Positions 40,442 to 49,052 are shown, counted from the first letter of the stretch. The stretch is 64,000 nt of DNA from Pseudomonadota bacterium (GCA_027623555.1 JAQBSZ010000018.1:19214-83213); one strand, 5' to 3'. Notes: generated by a model from the letters alone, not told the origin. Translations and numbers: made by a program.

Positions 40442-41713
40442 TTAACTGAGAGGGTGCAAGACCACGGGCAAGTCAGAATACCCTTTGATGAAACTGGAGT
40501 AGATTCGCTGCGGCTCACCCACTATCTCCACCATCTGGAATCGCTGCATAATTTCTTCCCAGAGAATACGTAGCTGCATCTCAGCCAGGCGATTGCCCAT
40601 ACATCGATGCAGGCCGAATCCAAAGGAAAGATGCTGCCTCGCATTAGGTCGATCTATCCAGAAACTATCCGCTCGTTCGATAACCTCTTCATCTCGATTA
40701 CCTGAGGCATACCACATGACCACTTTATCGCCAGCCTTAATCCGTTGATCATGCAGCACAGTATCGACTTTTGCAGTACGGCGCATATACGCCAAAGGTG
40801 TTTGCCAGCGAATGATTTCAGAGACCATATTAGTGATCAGGGTTCGATCATTACGAAGCTTGTCATACTCAACAGGATTCTCATTAAGCGCTACTACACC
40901 TCCGGATATGGAATTACGGGTGGTGTCATTGCCACCCACAATCAGCAAGATGATATTCCCGAGGAATTCCTGCGGTGGCATGTTGCGTGTCGACTCTCCA
41001 TGCGCCAGCATTGAAATCAGGTCGATTCCAGGCGCTTTGTTAACGCGCGCATTCCACAGGTTTGTAAAATAGACCAGGCATTCCTGGATGGCTTCCCAAC
41101 GTTGTTCCCGGGTATCGACGACGCCATGCCCGGGGATGGCTGTTGCCACATCCGACCAATGGGTTAGCTTGTAGCGATCTTCGAAGGGGAAGTCAAAAAG
41201 CGTGGCCAACATCTGCGTAGTAAGCTCAATAGAAACATTGGTGACCCAATCGAATTCCTCACCTACGGGCAGGGAGTCCAGAATGTTCGCTACCCGTTGC
41301 CGGATCAATCCCTCCAACTTTTTCAGGTTTGCGGGCGCGACAACGGATTGAACAATCTTTCTTTGCTCATCATGCTTGGGTGGATCCATTGAAATAAACG
41401 AAGGCAAAGCAAATTCTTCAAAGCTATCGACGATTGCTACGGTAGGCTCAGAGGAGTAAATAGCCGGGGACGTATCGACCTCCATAATGTCTTGATATTT
41501 CATCACTGACCAGTACGGACCCACTGCAGAATTTCTACAGAAATGCACAGGGGCTTCATCACGCAGGCGTTTGAGAAAAGGTAAGTGCTGGTTCGCCTGC
41601 CAGATACCCGGATGTGACAAATCTATGTCTTCGAGCGGCATGGCATAGGGATCTTTCCCAACCATGCTCCATTTGCTCAGGTTGGTCTGCTCGTCAATTG
41701 CGACCTCGGTCAT
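40442..41713 (-). CDS. Cytochrome P450, CYP153-like (alkane terminal hydroxylase family)
   Basis: Haem-thiolate monooxygenase of 423 aa. The haem Cys is C371 in FGFGLHRCMGNRLAEMQLR. The I-helix oxygen-activation motif is LLIVGGNDTTRNS and the ExxR pair lies in MVSEIIRWQT. The I-helix and haem-loop words match CYP153 enzymes that hydroxylate alkanes or fatty acids at the terminal carbon. A 2Fe-2S ferredoxin gene lies 53 bases upstream on the same strand. No ferredoxin reductase is in the neighbourhood. An acyl-CoA ligase 2.7 kb away could handle the products. Confidence 0.88.
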   Translation of the reverse strand: MTEVAIDEQTNLSKWSMVGKDPYAMPLEDIDLSHPGIWQANQHLPFLKRLRDEAPVHFCRNSAVGPYWSVMKYQDIMEVDTSPAIYSSEPTVAIVDSFEEFALPSFISMDPPKHDEQRKIVQSVVAPANLKKLEGLIRQRVANILDSLPVGEEFDWVTNVSIELTTQMLATLFDFPFEDRYKLTHWSDVATAIPGHGVVDTREQRWEAIQECLVYFTNLWNARVNKAPGIDLISMLAHGESTRNMPPQEFLGNIILLIVGGNDTTRNSISGGVVALNENPVEYDKLRNDRTLITNMVSEIIRWQTPLAYMRRTAKVDTVLHDQRIKAGDKVVMWYASGNRDEEVIERADSFWIDRPNARQHLSFGFGLHRCMGNRLAEMQLRILWEEIMQRFQMVEIVGEPQRIYSSFIKGYSDLPVVLHPLS

Positions 41714-41766
41714 GGGCTCCCCTCGGAGAATAAATCTTCTCTACAAACCATATTCAAGTGGCAGAT

Positions 41767-42090
41767 CTAGAACTGAAATTCTGGTGTGGTTACGACCAGG
41801 CCATCCAACTCGTCCGTAACAGTTATTTGGCAGGAAAGACGTGAATTCTCTTTCCGGTCAGAACTCATGCTTAGCATTGCTTCTTCGATCGGGTTAACCG
41901 GGTCCATCCTTTTCAGCCACTCCTGATTCACATACACATGGCAGGTTGCACAGGAACAGGAGCCACCGCAATCGGCATCGATGCCAGGTACGCCATTGGT
42001 CACCGCTGCCAGCATGACCGATCCACCGGGCTCAACAGTGACAGAATGCTCCGTGCCATCATGTTCTATGAATAAAATATTGACCATCAA
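41767..42090 (-). CDS. 2Fe-2S ferredoxin (putidaredoxin type)
   Basis: Electron donor for the adjacent P450. 107 residues with four cluster cysteines: C41, C47, C50 and C87 (C-x5-C-x2-C and a later C), with the extra C45 inside CGGSCSCATC. M2 could also start the protein. The C-terminus matches adrenodoxin/putidaredoxin-type ferredoxins that serve CYP153. It is the upstream gene of the Fdx-P450 operon. Confidence 0.92.
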   Translation of the reverse strand: MMVNILFIEHDGTEHSVTVEPGGSVMLAAVTNGVPGIDADCGGSCSCATCHVYVNQEWLKRMDPVNPIEEAMLSMSSDRKENSRLSCQITVTDELDGLVVTTPEFQF

Positions 42091-42426
42091 CTACTTCCTT
42101 TTCCTTCTGTATTCAAGAAGGCGCCACCATAGCAAGTTGTACGATCAAGAAAAAGCGCTTAGCCATTCATCGGGAGACTAAAATGTCGCTGAAGGCAGGA
42201 ATGCATCCTGAAGTCAGTTATTGTTTCCTGAAATTATCTTTACTGAAACCGAGAATCAAGACTGTTGATATCGCGAAATAGGAAGAAGAATGCCCATTAT
42301 CAAGGCTATTCCAATTCGAGCACGGAAAACTGTCCAAAAGAGTGCAAATCGCCGCCATAAGAGACTAGCTCCCATGTCCAGGTAATGTTTTAATACGGCG
42401 CGTATTCGTTCGAGGGAAATCTTAAA
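42091..42426. other. Intergenic region between the ferredoxin gene and the DUF47 gene
   Basis: 336 bases. It must hold the divergent promoters of the ferredoxin-P450 pair and of the DUF47-PiT pair. Two short tandem reading frames (42183-42281 and 42290-42385) are the only structure seen; the second is listed separately. No Pho box was found here. Confidence 0.4.
42290..42385 (+). CDS. Possible small basic protein or leader peptide
   Basis: A 31-residue frame (MPIIKAIPIRARKTVQKS... ends SR) with a good ribosome binding site, GGAAGAAGA, at the right distance. It is very basic, with Lys/Arg throughout. It lies 41 bases before the DUF47 gene. Short basic frames also occur by chance, so expression is unproven. 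No family recognised. Confidence 0.25.
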   Translation: MPIIKAIPIRARKTVQKSANRRHKRLAPMSR

Positions 42427-43101
42427 ATGACAAGTCCCATATCTGCGCTATTTGGCCGTTCTCCCATCAGGCCTGTCCAGAAGCATATGGCCAAGGCCCA
42501 GAGTTGCATTGAGTTGCTCGGGGACTTTCTCGAGGCTAGCTTCAGCAAAGACTGGCAAAAAGCCTGGGACATACAGAAGGCGATACACGAGTCAGAAAAT
42601 GAAGCAGATGACCTCAAGCGGGACATTCGAACCCATCTCCCCAGGAGCCTGTGGTTACCAGTAGCTCGAACCGATCTATTGGAACTGCTTAGAGACCAGG
42701 ACAGGCTGGCCAATCGGGCGAAAGACATCGCTGGACTAATGGTTGGTCGCAGGATGGAAATCCCTGTTGAACTGATTGACTGCGTGCGCGATTACTACCA
42801 GTCCAATTTGCGGACCTCTGCTCAGGCGCTCAGAGCAATCAATGAACTTGACGAGCTATTAGAGACTGGATTTCGTGGCAGGGAAGCGAACCTGGTTACA
42901 GGTCTCGTCGTCGAACTCGATGAGCTTGAATCCCAAAGCGATCTCGCTCAGATAAAATTGAGAGCGATGCTCTTCGGTATAGAAAAGTCATTGCCACCAA
43001 TCGATGTAATATTTCTTTACCGGGTAATAGATATGCTAGGAGATATTGCAGATATTTCTCAGAAGGTCGGCAGTCGGCTATTGCTGCTTTTAGCTCACTG
43101 A
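42427..43101 (+). CDS. DUF47 PhoU-like phosphate transport accessory protein
   Basis: 224 residues of helical PhoU-like structure (TIGR00153 type), with the conserved EADDLKRDIRTHLPRSLWLPVARTDLLELL stretch containing Glu/Asp metal ligands. Family members are encoded beside PiT carriers and are thought to regulate their activity. The gene ends 28 bases before the PiT gene, so the two are co-transcribed. Confidence 0.93.
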   Translation: MTSPISALFGRSPIRPVQKHMAKAQSCIELLGDFLEASFSKDWQKAWDIQKAIHESENEADDLKRDIRTHLPRSLWLPVARTDLLELLRDQDRLANRAKDIAGLMVGRRMEIPVELIDCVRDYYQSNLRTSAQALRAINELDELLETGFRGREANLVTGLVVELDELESQSDLAQIKLRAMLFGIEKSLPPIDVIFLYRVIDMLGDIADISQKVGSRLLLLLAH

Positions 43102-43129
43102 ATAATAACCACATCGAGAACGATTCCAA

Positions 43130-44404
43130 ATGTCTGAAATAATAACGCAGTATGGTTTGCTATTGCTCGGCTTGGGCTGCCTATTTAGTTTCTTCATGGC
43201 CTGGGGCGTTGGCGCAAATGATGTTGCCAATGCGATGGGTACCTCAGTCGGTGCACGCGCAATAACCATCAAGCAAGCCATTGTCATTGCCATGATATTC
43301 GAATTTGCCGGTGCCTGGCTGGCAGGTGGTGAAGTTACTTCCACGATAAGAAGCAGCATCATCGATGTCGAAACAGCCGGCTTCAACGAGCGACCAGAGC
43401 TATTGGTTTACGGCATGTTGTCCTCACTATTGGCAGCAGGTATCTGGCTGATCATTGCTTCCAAGTATGGCTGGCCGGTGTCTACGACCCATTCCATTAT
43501 CGGCGCCATCATTGGTTTTGCAATGGTGGGCATCTCGGTCGATTCCGTTGTCTGGAGCCAGGTCTGGTCGATCGTAGCGAGCTGGGTAGTATCTCCTATC
43601 ATTTCCGGAGTTATTGCGTTCTGCCTGTTCATGACAGTACAACGCCTGGTGCTCGCTACAGACGATCCCTTCGCAAATGCCAAGAAATATGTCCCGTTCT
43701 ACATTTTTCTGGTGGGATTCGTGATTGCCATGGTGACCATGGTTAAGGGGCTGCGGCACGTTGGCCTGGAAATAAGTTTCGCCCAGAGTGCAGTCATGGC
43801 TGTCGGATTTGGAATCGTCACCATGGCTATCGGTATCTTGATGTTGCGAAGAATCCAGGAATCACCTGCTGAGAGAGCGGAAGACAAATTCAGAAGCGTC
43901 GAACGGGTATTTGGCGTGCTAATGATTTTTACGGCCTGCTCCATGGCGTTCGCCCATGGGTCCAATGATGTCGCCAATGCTATTGGCCCACTCGCCGCGA
44001 TAAACGGTGTTGTACAAAGCGGTGGTGTATTCGCAACCCAATCTGCTCTGCCAATGTGGATTCTACTGCTCGGAGCGATTGGTATTGTGGCCGGACTGGC
44101 AACCTGGGGCTATCGGGTGATTGCCACCATAGGCAGACATATAACCGAGTTAACCCCCAGCCGGGGATTTGCGGCAGAGTTGGCCGCTGCAACAACCGTG
44201 GTAATCGCATCGGCTACCGGGATTCCAGTATCTACTACGCATACACTCGTCGGTGCGGTCCTGGGTGTCGGCATAGCCAGAGGCATTGGCGCACTGAATC
44301 TACGAGTTGTAGGCAAGATCTTTCTGTCCTGGATAGTGACACTACCGGTAGGAGCCGGGCTCTCAATTATATTCTTTTTTATTTTCCGGGCAGTTCTGGG
44401 CTAA
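43130..44404 (+). CDS. pit: Low-affinity inorganic phosphate transporter (PiT family)
   Basis: Metal-phosphate/H+ symporter with 10 to 12 helices. The duplicated PiT signatures are GANDVANAMGTSVGARAIT near the N-terminus and HGSNDVANAIGPLAAI in the second half, and GIPVSTTHTLVGAVLGVG is typical. 424 aa. It forms a unit with the DUF47 gene. It supplements the high-affinity Pst system at 49-56 kb. Convergent with the acyl-CoA ligase, 22 bases apart. Confidence 0.95.
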   Translation: MSEIITQYGLLLLGLGCLFSFFMAWGVGANDVANAMGTSVGARAITIKQAIVIAMIFEFAGAWLAGGEVTSTIRSSIIDVETAGFNERPELLVYGMLSSLLAAGIWLIIASKYGWPVSTTHSIIGAIIGFAMVGISVDSVVWSQVWSIVASWVVSPIISGVIAFCLFMTVQRLVLATDDPFANAKKYVPFYIFLVGFVIAMVTMVKGLRHVGLEISFAQSAVMAVGFGIVTMAIGILMLRRIQESPAERAEDKFRSVERVFGVLMIFTACSMAFAHGSNDVANAIGPLAAINGVVQSGGVFATQSALPMWILLLGAIGIVAGLATWGYRVIATIGRHITELTPSRGFAAELAAATTVVIASATGIPVSTTHTLVGAVLGVGIARGIGALNLRVVGKIFLSWIVTLPVGAGLSIIFFFIFRAVLG

Positions 44405-44426
44405 AGATTCTGTCAGCGAGTCAAAG

Positions 44427-45974
44427 TTACTCCGAAGCCGGGCCTGGAAACTGCTTTCTCAATTCCCACTTCAAGACTTTTCCATTGGCATTGCGGGGAA
44501 TCGTATCGATAAATACCGCGGCCTTGGGCAACTTGAAGCGTGCCAGCTTCTTATCGCAGTGACTGAGAATTTCCGCTTCCGAAAGACTGTCATTATTCCT
44601 GACTACAACTGCAAGTGGCGACTCGCCCCATTTCTCACTCGACTGACCAATCACTGCAACTTCGCTTACGCAGGGATGCGCGAGAATGACATTCTCGATC
44701 TCCGCTGGATAGACATTCTCACCTCCCGAAATAATCATGTCCTTGATGCGATCCTGAATATAAATAAACCCCTCATCATCCATACAGGCCACATCTCCAG
44801 TCCGTAACCAGCCGTCTTCGGTAATCGTCTCGGCGGTGGCGTCCGGGCGATTCCAGTATTCCAACATCACGTGTTTACCACGAATCCAAATCTCACCCTG
44901 CTCACCTGCCGGACAATCCTGGCCGTGCTCACCCACGATGCGTGCATCGGTATGAAAGAATGCGCGACCTGTAGAGCCGATCTTCTCTATGGCGTTCTCT
45001 GCACTGATTACACATGCAGGTCCACAGGATTCGGTTAAACCATAGATCTGGTGTACTTCGATATTTAGATCCGCATATTTTTCAATCAGGTTGACTGGCA
45101 AAGGAGACGCCCCACTCTGAATCCAGCGCAATGAGGTGTAATCAAACTGCTCGATACCCGGCACCTGGACCATGAAATTCAGCATAGCAGGTACCAATAG
45201 TGAGCAAGTGACTCTCTCTTCCTGTATCAATTCCCAGGCTCGTACAGGATCGAACTCGCGCATGACGATACTGGTGACACCACGATAGATGTTCAGAGTA
45301 ACCGGAATGAGCGAACCAACATGAAACAAGGGCAATGCTACAAGGTATCTATCTGCATCGCGTAGATCACAGGATGCAGCAAACGTAAACAATGCCCACA
45401 AAGAAGTGTTATGAGAATGTACTACGCCTTTGGGCAATCCAGTGGTGCCAGATGTATACATGATGTAGAGCAGTTCATCTTCAGTGGCTCCGATCACTGG
45501 CTCTGCTTCTGCGCCTGAGTCTCGAAAATTGCCATAGTCCTGGGCAAACTCATTGCTACCATTCTGTGTCGCCACCCGAATCCAGGTACAGACGGCCGTC
45601 TTGTCACCCCTGCTGTGTAAATCGGACACTATCCTACTAAACTCTTCGCCGAAAATAAGCGTCGTGGAACCGCTATCTCTGAGAATGAATTCAAGCTCAT
45701 CAGCGACCAGACGCCAGTTCAGAGGCACAACGACCCCGCCTATTTTGGCGATTGCAAAATAGGCCTCGAGGAATTCGGCGCCGTTCATCAATACCAGAGC
45801 AACCCGGTCTCCGGGCATGATTCCCGATTGCAGCAACGAATTTGCCAATCGATTGCAGCGCAAATTCAATTCTGCGAAATTCAGCCGCAATCCCGATTTG
45901 CTATCAACGTAAGCTTCTCGCTCAGGGTTTATGATCGCTCGCTTGCTAAGCAGGAGTCCGATATTATTCTGCAT
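44427..45974 (-). CDS. AMP-dependent acyl-CoA synthetase (long-chain fatty acid-type ligase)
   Basis: ANL superfamily enzyme of 515 aa. It has the P-loop-like MYTSGTTGLPKGVVHS, YGLTESCG, the hinge TGDVACMDDEGFIYIQDRIKDMI and the C-terminal IPRNANGKVLKWELR lysine. It would activate a fatty or other carboxylic acid to its CoA ester. It is divergent from the MFS carrier, which makes a joint role in importing and activating a carboxylate plausible. The substrate is unknown. Confidence 0.9.
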   Translation of the reverse strand: MQNNIGLLLSKRAIINPEREAYVDSKSGLRLNFAELNLRCNRLANSLLQSGIMPGDRVALVLMNGAEFLEAYFAIAKIGGVVVPLNWRLVADELEFILRDSGSTTLIFGEEFSRIVSDLHSRGDKTAVCTWIRVATQNGSNEFAQDYGNFRDSGAEAEPVIGATEDELLYIMYTSGTTGLPKGVVHSHNTSLWALFTFAASCDLRDADRYLVALPLFHVGSLIPVTLNIYRGVTSIVMREFDPVRAWELIQEERVTCSLLVPAMLNFMVQVPGIEQFDYTSLRWIQSGASPLPVNLIEKYADLNIEVHQIYGLTESCGPACVISAENAIEKIGSTGRAFFHTDARIVGEHGQDCPAGEQGEIWIRGKHVMLEYWNRPDATAETITEDGWLRTGDVACMDDEGFIYIQDRIKDMIISGGENVYPAEIENVILAHPCVSEVAVIGQSSEKWGESPLAVVVRNNDSLSEAEILSHCDKKLARFKLPKAAVFIDTIPRNANGKVLKWELRKQFPGPASE

Positions 45975-46136
45975 TGTTCACTCCAGATTACAGACAACCA
46001 GGGGTTTCCAATTTCGCCTATTACCCGATGCCCTCTGTCATTCATCTACTTCAGATAGAGGTAGACGGCAGTATCGAGTATTAGGTGTGAGCACTAACCC
46101 CGGTCCAGGATATCAATCTATAGATCAGAATCATAA

Positions 46137-47357
46137 ATGAATAGCACAGCAAAATCCTACCTGCCTGTTCTTATCAGCGGCTGCATTTTATTGTTAATGT
46201 CATTCGGCTATCGCGCCGGATTTGGCTTATTCGTGCAACCGATGTCGGACGCGCAGGGTTGGGGTCGGGATGTGCTGGCACTGGCACTGGCAATACAGAA
46301 CCTGTCATGGGGGGTTTTCGCTGTCGTTACCGGAGGATTGGTCGACAAATACGGGAATCTGAAGGTTTTACTCAGCGCCATAATCCTGTACGCCTCGGGC
46401 ATGTGGGCAATGGCATTCTCCACCACCAGTCTGCAAATAATCTCGACAGCAGGACTGTTAGTTGGAGCCGGTATAGCGGGCACCTCTTTTGGCATCGTCC
46501 TGCCAGCCATTGCCAGAGCCGTACCGGCAGAAAAACGTGCCTGGGCTCTCGGCATAGGAACCGCCGCGGGCAGCTTCGGACAATTTCTTGTCGTACCGGT
46601 AATCCAGGTGGTAATTGATATGACTGGCTGGTACCTGGCATTGCAGTTCCTGGGAATATCAGCGCTAATCATGGCAATATTCGCATTGCCGTTGGCAAAA
46701 TATGGCGGCGCTCAAGAGCAAGACTTGGAAAACAGCGCTAACTTCAACCTGGGTTCAGTGGCAAGCAGCGCCCTGCAAGTGCGGTCTTACCTGCTACTAA
46801 TCTTTGGATTCTTTGTCTGCGGTTTTCATGTCGCTTTCATCACCGTCCACATACCGGCGTATGTAGTGGACTTGGGATTTCCTGCTTCTGTTGGGGCATG
46901 GAGTATCAGCCTTATCGGGTTCTGTAATGTATTCGGTGCGTACTATGCTGGCATACTCAGCGGGAAACACTCTATGCGTAAGCTGCTGACTATTATCTAC
47001 CTGGGCCGTGTGATCGCCATCACTGGATTTCTAATTCTTCCTGTGACGATACCCAGTATTCTGGCCTTCAGCGCCACCATGGGCTTCCTGTGGCTGGCCA
47101 CCATTCCCCCTACAGCAGGGTTGGTGGCCCTGTTCTTCGGAACGCGCTATATGGCCTTTCTCTATGGCATTGTCTTTTTCAGTCATCAAGTGGGTAGTTT
47201 CAGCGGCATCTGGCTTGGTGGGTGGTTATACGAAAATTTTGGCAACTACGATGGCATCTGGATAGCCGGAATCGTACTGGGAATGATAGCCGCCTTGTTA
47301 CATTGGCCAATCGAAGAAAGAGACTACTCGGCACATCTGACAACGGCAAAAGCGTAA
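46137..47357 (+). CDS. MFS transporter, monocarboxylate-porter-like
   Basis: 406 residues, 12 helices. N-terminal SFGYRAGFGLFVQPMSDAQGWGRD and the loop GLVDKYGNLKVLL resemble the MCT/oxalate-formate type major facilitators, which carry small organic acids. Divergent from the acyl-CoA synthetase with a 160-base gap. Its stop is about 100 bases before the 3' end of selC on the opposite strand. Confidence 0.8.
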   Translation: MNSTAKSYLPVLISGCILLLMSFGYRAGFGLFVQPMSDAQGWGRDVLALALAIQNLSWGVFAVVTGGLVDKYGNLKVLLSAIILYASGMWAMAFSTTSLQIISTAGLLVGAGIAGTSFGIVLPAIARAVPAEKRAWALGIGTAAGSFGQFLVVPVIQVVIDMTGWYLALQFLGISALIMAIFALPLAKYGGAQEQDLENSANFNLGSVASSALQVRSYLLLIFGFFVCGFHVAFITVHIPAYVVDLGFPASVGAWSISLIGFCNVFGAYYAGILSGKHSMRKLLTIIYLGRVIAITGFLILPVTIPSILAFSATMGFLWLATIPPTAGLVALFFGTRYMAFLYGIVFFSHQVGSFSGIWLGGWLYENFGNYDGIWIAGIVLGMIAALLHWPIEERDYSAHLTTAKA

Positions 47358-47455
47358 AGAATCAATACCTGACTTCGTTCTTCAAACCATGGCGTGCATT
47401 AAAGCGGGTCACACTCGTGACCAGCTTGAATATTCAGGATTACTTACTGAGAGTT

Positions 47456-47551
47456 TGGCGGAAGAGGCAGGAGTTGAACCCACCAAGCCTGTCATAAACA
47501 GACTTCACCGGGTTTGAAGTCCGGGCACCCCACCGGGGATGATACTCTTCC
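47456..47551 (-). tRNA. selC: tRNA-Sec (UCA anticodon)
   Basis: Minus-strand gene of about 96 nt including the encoded GCCA end. Acceptor GGAAGAG/CTCTTCC. The D-stem is six pairs (CATCCC/GGGGTG) closing a CGGT loop, a hallmark of tRNA-Sec. Anticodon loop CTTCAAA carries TCA. The variable arm is long, an eight-pair stem AAGTCTGT/ACAGGCTT. The T-loop is TTCAACT. Two oddities: the 3' acceptor strand is one nucleotide shorter than normal (position 8 T has no partner, giving 7+5 pairs instead of 8+5), and the top of the anticodon stem is an A.C pair. It sits beside mobile-element debris. Confidence 0.9.
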
Positions 47552-47593
47552 GCCGCCGAGTTTAGCACAATACGATTTTGAATCACCAATGGT

Positions 47594-47890
47594 CTAAGGC
47601 AGCGGAGCTCGATGCAGTCCCCAGTCAAAACGAAGGTACCGAATACGAGAGAGCCTGCTTGTCGAAGTCTCAATTCGTTCATTCAATCCCAGTTCTTTTT
47701 CGAAACCTGCCAGAAACTCCGCAACTGAATCAATACCGCCCCACCCTTGTTTGAAATCTTCTTCATACCAATTGAATATCCTGGAAACAAAAAGAGTTCC
47801 ATTTGAAACATAATTCCGCGACTTATCAGAGAGGAACAACCGGGTATTGTCATCGATTTGTCGTTCCAATTGGTCACCTTGATAGGCTTG
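47594..47890 (-). pseudogene. DUF547-domain protein, C-terminal fragment
   Basis: About 95 codons of the C-terminal part of a DUF547 protein (words TLFVSRIFNWYEEDFKQGWGG and IRYLRFDWGLHRAP, the second being the usual ending). It ends at 47594 with a stop. The N-terminal part is missing: sequence upstream belongs to an IS91-type element on the other strand. It reads towards selC, so the intact gene once stood just upstream of selC. Confidence 0.6.
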
Positions 47891-47909
47891 CGCCGAACGC
47901 CGCGCGGCC

Positions 47910-48119
47910 ATGACCTGGGCGCAAAGGCTCAAGCGAGTTTTCAACATTGACATAGAAACTTGCCGGGAATGCGGCGGCGCCATGAAGGTGATTGCCTGCA
48001 TCGAAGACCCGGTGGTGATCCAGAAGATCCTGAATCACCTGAAGGAAAAAGGTGAATACCAGGATGCGTTGCGGTTGCCCGAGAGTCGCGGCCCGCCGCA
48101 AACGCGCTTATTTGGGTAA
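47910..48119 (+). pseudogene. IS91-type transposase, C-terminal fragment
   Basis: 69 codons from an internal ATG to the stop. The frame is open upstream to about 47885 (..AERRAAMTWAQ..) and then is cut. Contains the conserved tail with Cys residues CRECGG and EDPVVIQKILNHL. No active-site Tyr or His remains, so it is inert. Confidence 0.75.
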
Positions 48120-48305
48120 GAAAAAACCGTTCGGGAAAGACAAGGACGTTGCCGGCTACACGAGGCAAGGGTGGCGCTCGGCTGACGGAATGGTTTGAGA
48201 GGGTCACAGGGCCGGAATCCGGCCGATTTAGCCAACTAAGCCGCTGCATCAGATGAGATTGACTACGTCTGGCCGCGAAATGGCCGGGTTGGTTTTTCAG
48301 TAAAA

Positions 48306-48327
48306 AGGGGGTTTATACTTCCTATAC
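48306..48327 (+). repeat. Terminus of the IS91-type element (oriIS-like)
   Basis: AGGGGGTTTATACTTCCTATAC. The core matches the ISCR-type terminal word GTTTGAACTTCCTATA at most positions. Host sequence begins immediately after (TCGAG). Confidence 0.55.
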
Positions 48328-48334
48328 TCGAGTA

Positions 48335-49017
48335 AACAACATCGTTGAGATATTTAATGATTTTCCTGAAGTCGACCTCGGCGCCTTCATCGGCGGTGGC
48401 AACGATCCCGATATGGCTTCAGTCGCTGGCTACGCACCAGGTAACAGCATCTCGCTGAATCCTCCCGGTGTTGGTGGCTTATTGAAAGCCGGATCCAAAT
48501 TGAACTTGCAGATGCATTACACAACATCCGCAAGGAATCAGTTGATGCGACTGAGATTGGTATCTACTTCTATGCCGAAGGTGAAGTACCGAAAGAGCGC
48601 ATGGGTGGCGGCGTCGCCAATGACTTCAAGATCAAGATCCCCGCGCAAGCCAAGGATCATGAAATGGTCATTACCCTCAATGTTCCAGAAGAAGCTAAAA
48701 TCTACAGCTTGATGCCTCACATGCATTTCCGTGGCAAGCGCATGAATTTTGTTGCCAAATACCCTGACGGCACCGAAGAAATGCTGTTATCGGTACCTGC
48801 CTATTCATTCAACTGGCAGTTGTTACACGCACTGGAAGAACCGCTGCTCGTTCCTGCCGGCACGCAAATTATTGCCACAGGTGCTTTCGACAACTCATCA
48901 CAAAATCACTTCAGCCCGGATCCAAATGCTGAAGTAATCTGGGGTGAACAAAGCTGGGAAGAAATGATCATGGGATTCTACGAGTGGAAATACACAGATC
49001 AGGGTGGTTCTGATTAA
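48335..49017 (+). pseudogene. Copper type II ascorbate-dependent monooxygenase-like protein, C-terminal fragment, frameshifted
   Basis: A reading frame without a start picks up after the IS91 end and reads FPEVDLGAFIGGGNDPDMAS... GSKLNLQMHYTTS, then shifts by -1 at about 48527-48531 and continues KESVDATEIGIYFYAEGEVP... YSLMPHMHFRGKRMNF to 49017. The Met-His and HMHFRGK regions match the copper-binding C-terminal domain of monooxygenases (PHM/DBM-like) in bacteria. One lost G (TCC[G]GCAAG) explains the shift. Both the truncated 5' end and the frameshift argue that it is dead. Confidence 0.72.
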
Positions 49018-49052
49018 TACTCGACTTAAACTTTAGTCCAGTCAGAAAAACC

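Larger units (their letters stand above)
47890..48327 (+). mobile_element. IS91-family (ISCR-like) element, 3' fragment
   Basis: Contains the last ~75 codons of an IS91-type Y2 transposase (MTWAQRLKRVFNIDIETC and a CxxCG-like ECGG zinc motif, then ending PPQTRLFG at 48119). It continues to a terminus with GTTTATACTTCCTATAC at 48311-48327, which closely resembles the replication-origin end of IS91/ISCR elements. Hairpins GGCCGGAATCCGGCC (48210-48224) and GGCC..GGCC lie just before it. The 5' part of the element is gone; the left junction with the DUF547 fragment is near 47890. Confidence 0.72.

Noticed and set aside
42183..42281. Start of the frame resembles ribosomal protein L31 (MSLKAGMHPE)
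   Set aside because: Only about six residues are similar, the frame ends after 32 codons, and no cysteines or L31 core follow. Chance is more likely.
47594..48001. A single 135-residue minus-strand frame
   Set aside because: Its first 35-40 codons are antisense to the IS91-type transposase tail; only the later part is DUF547-like. It was treated as a chimera, not one gene.
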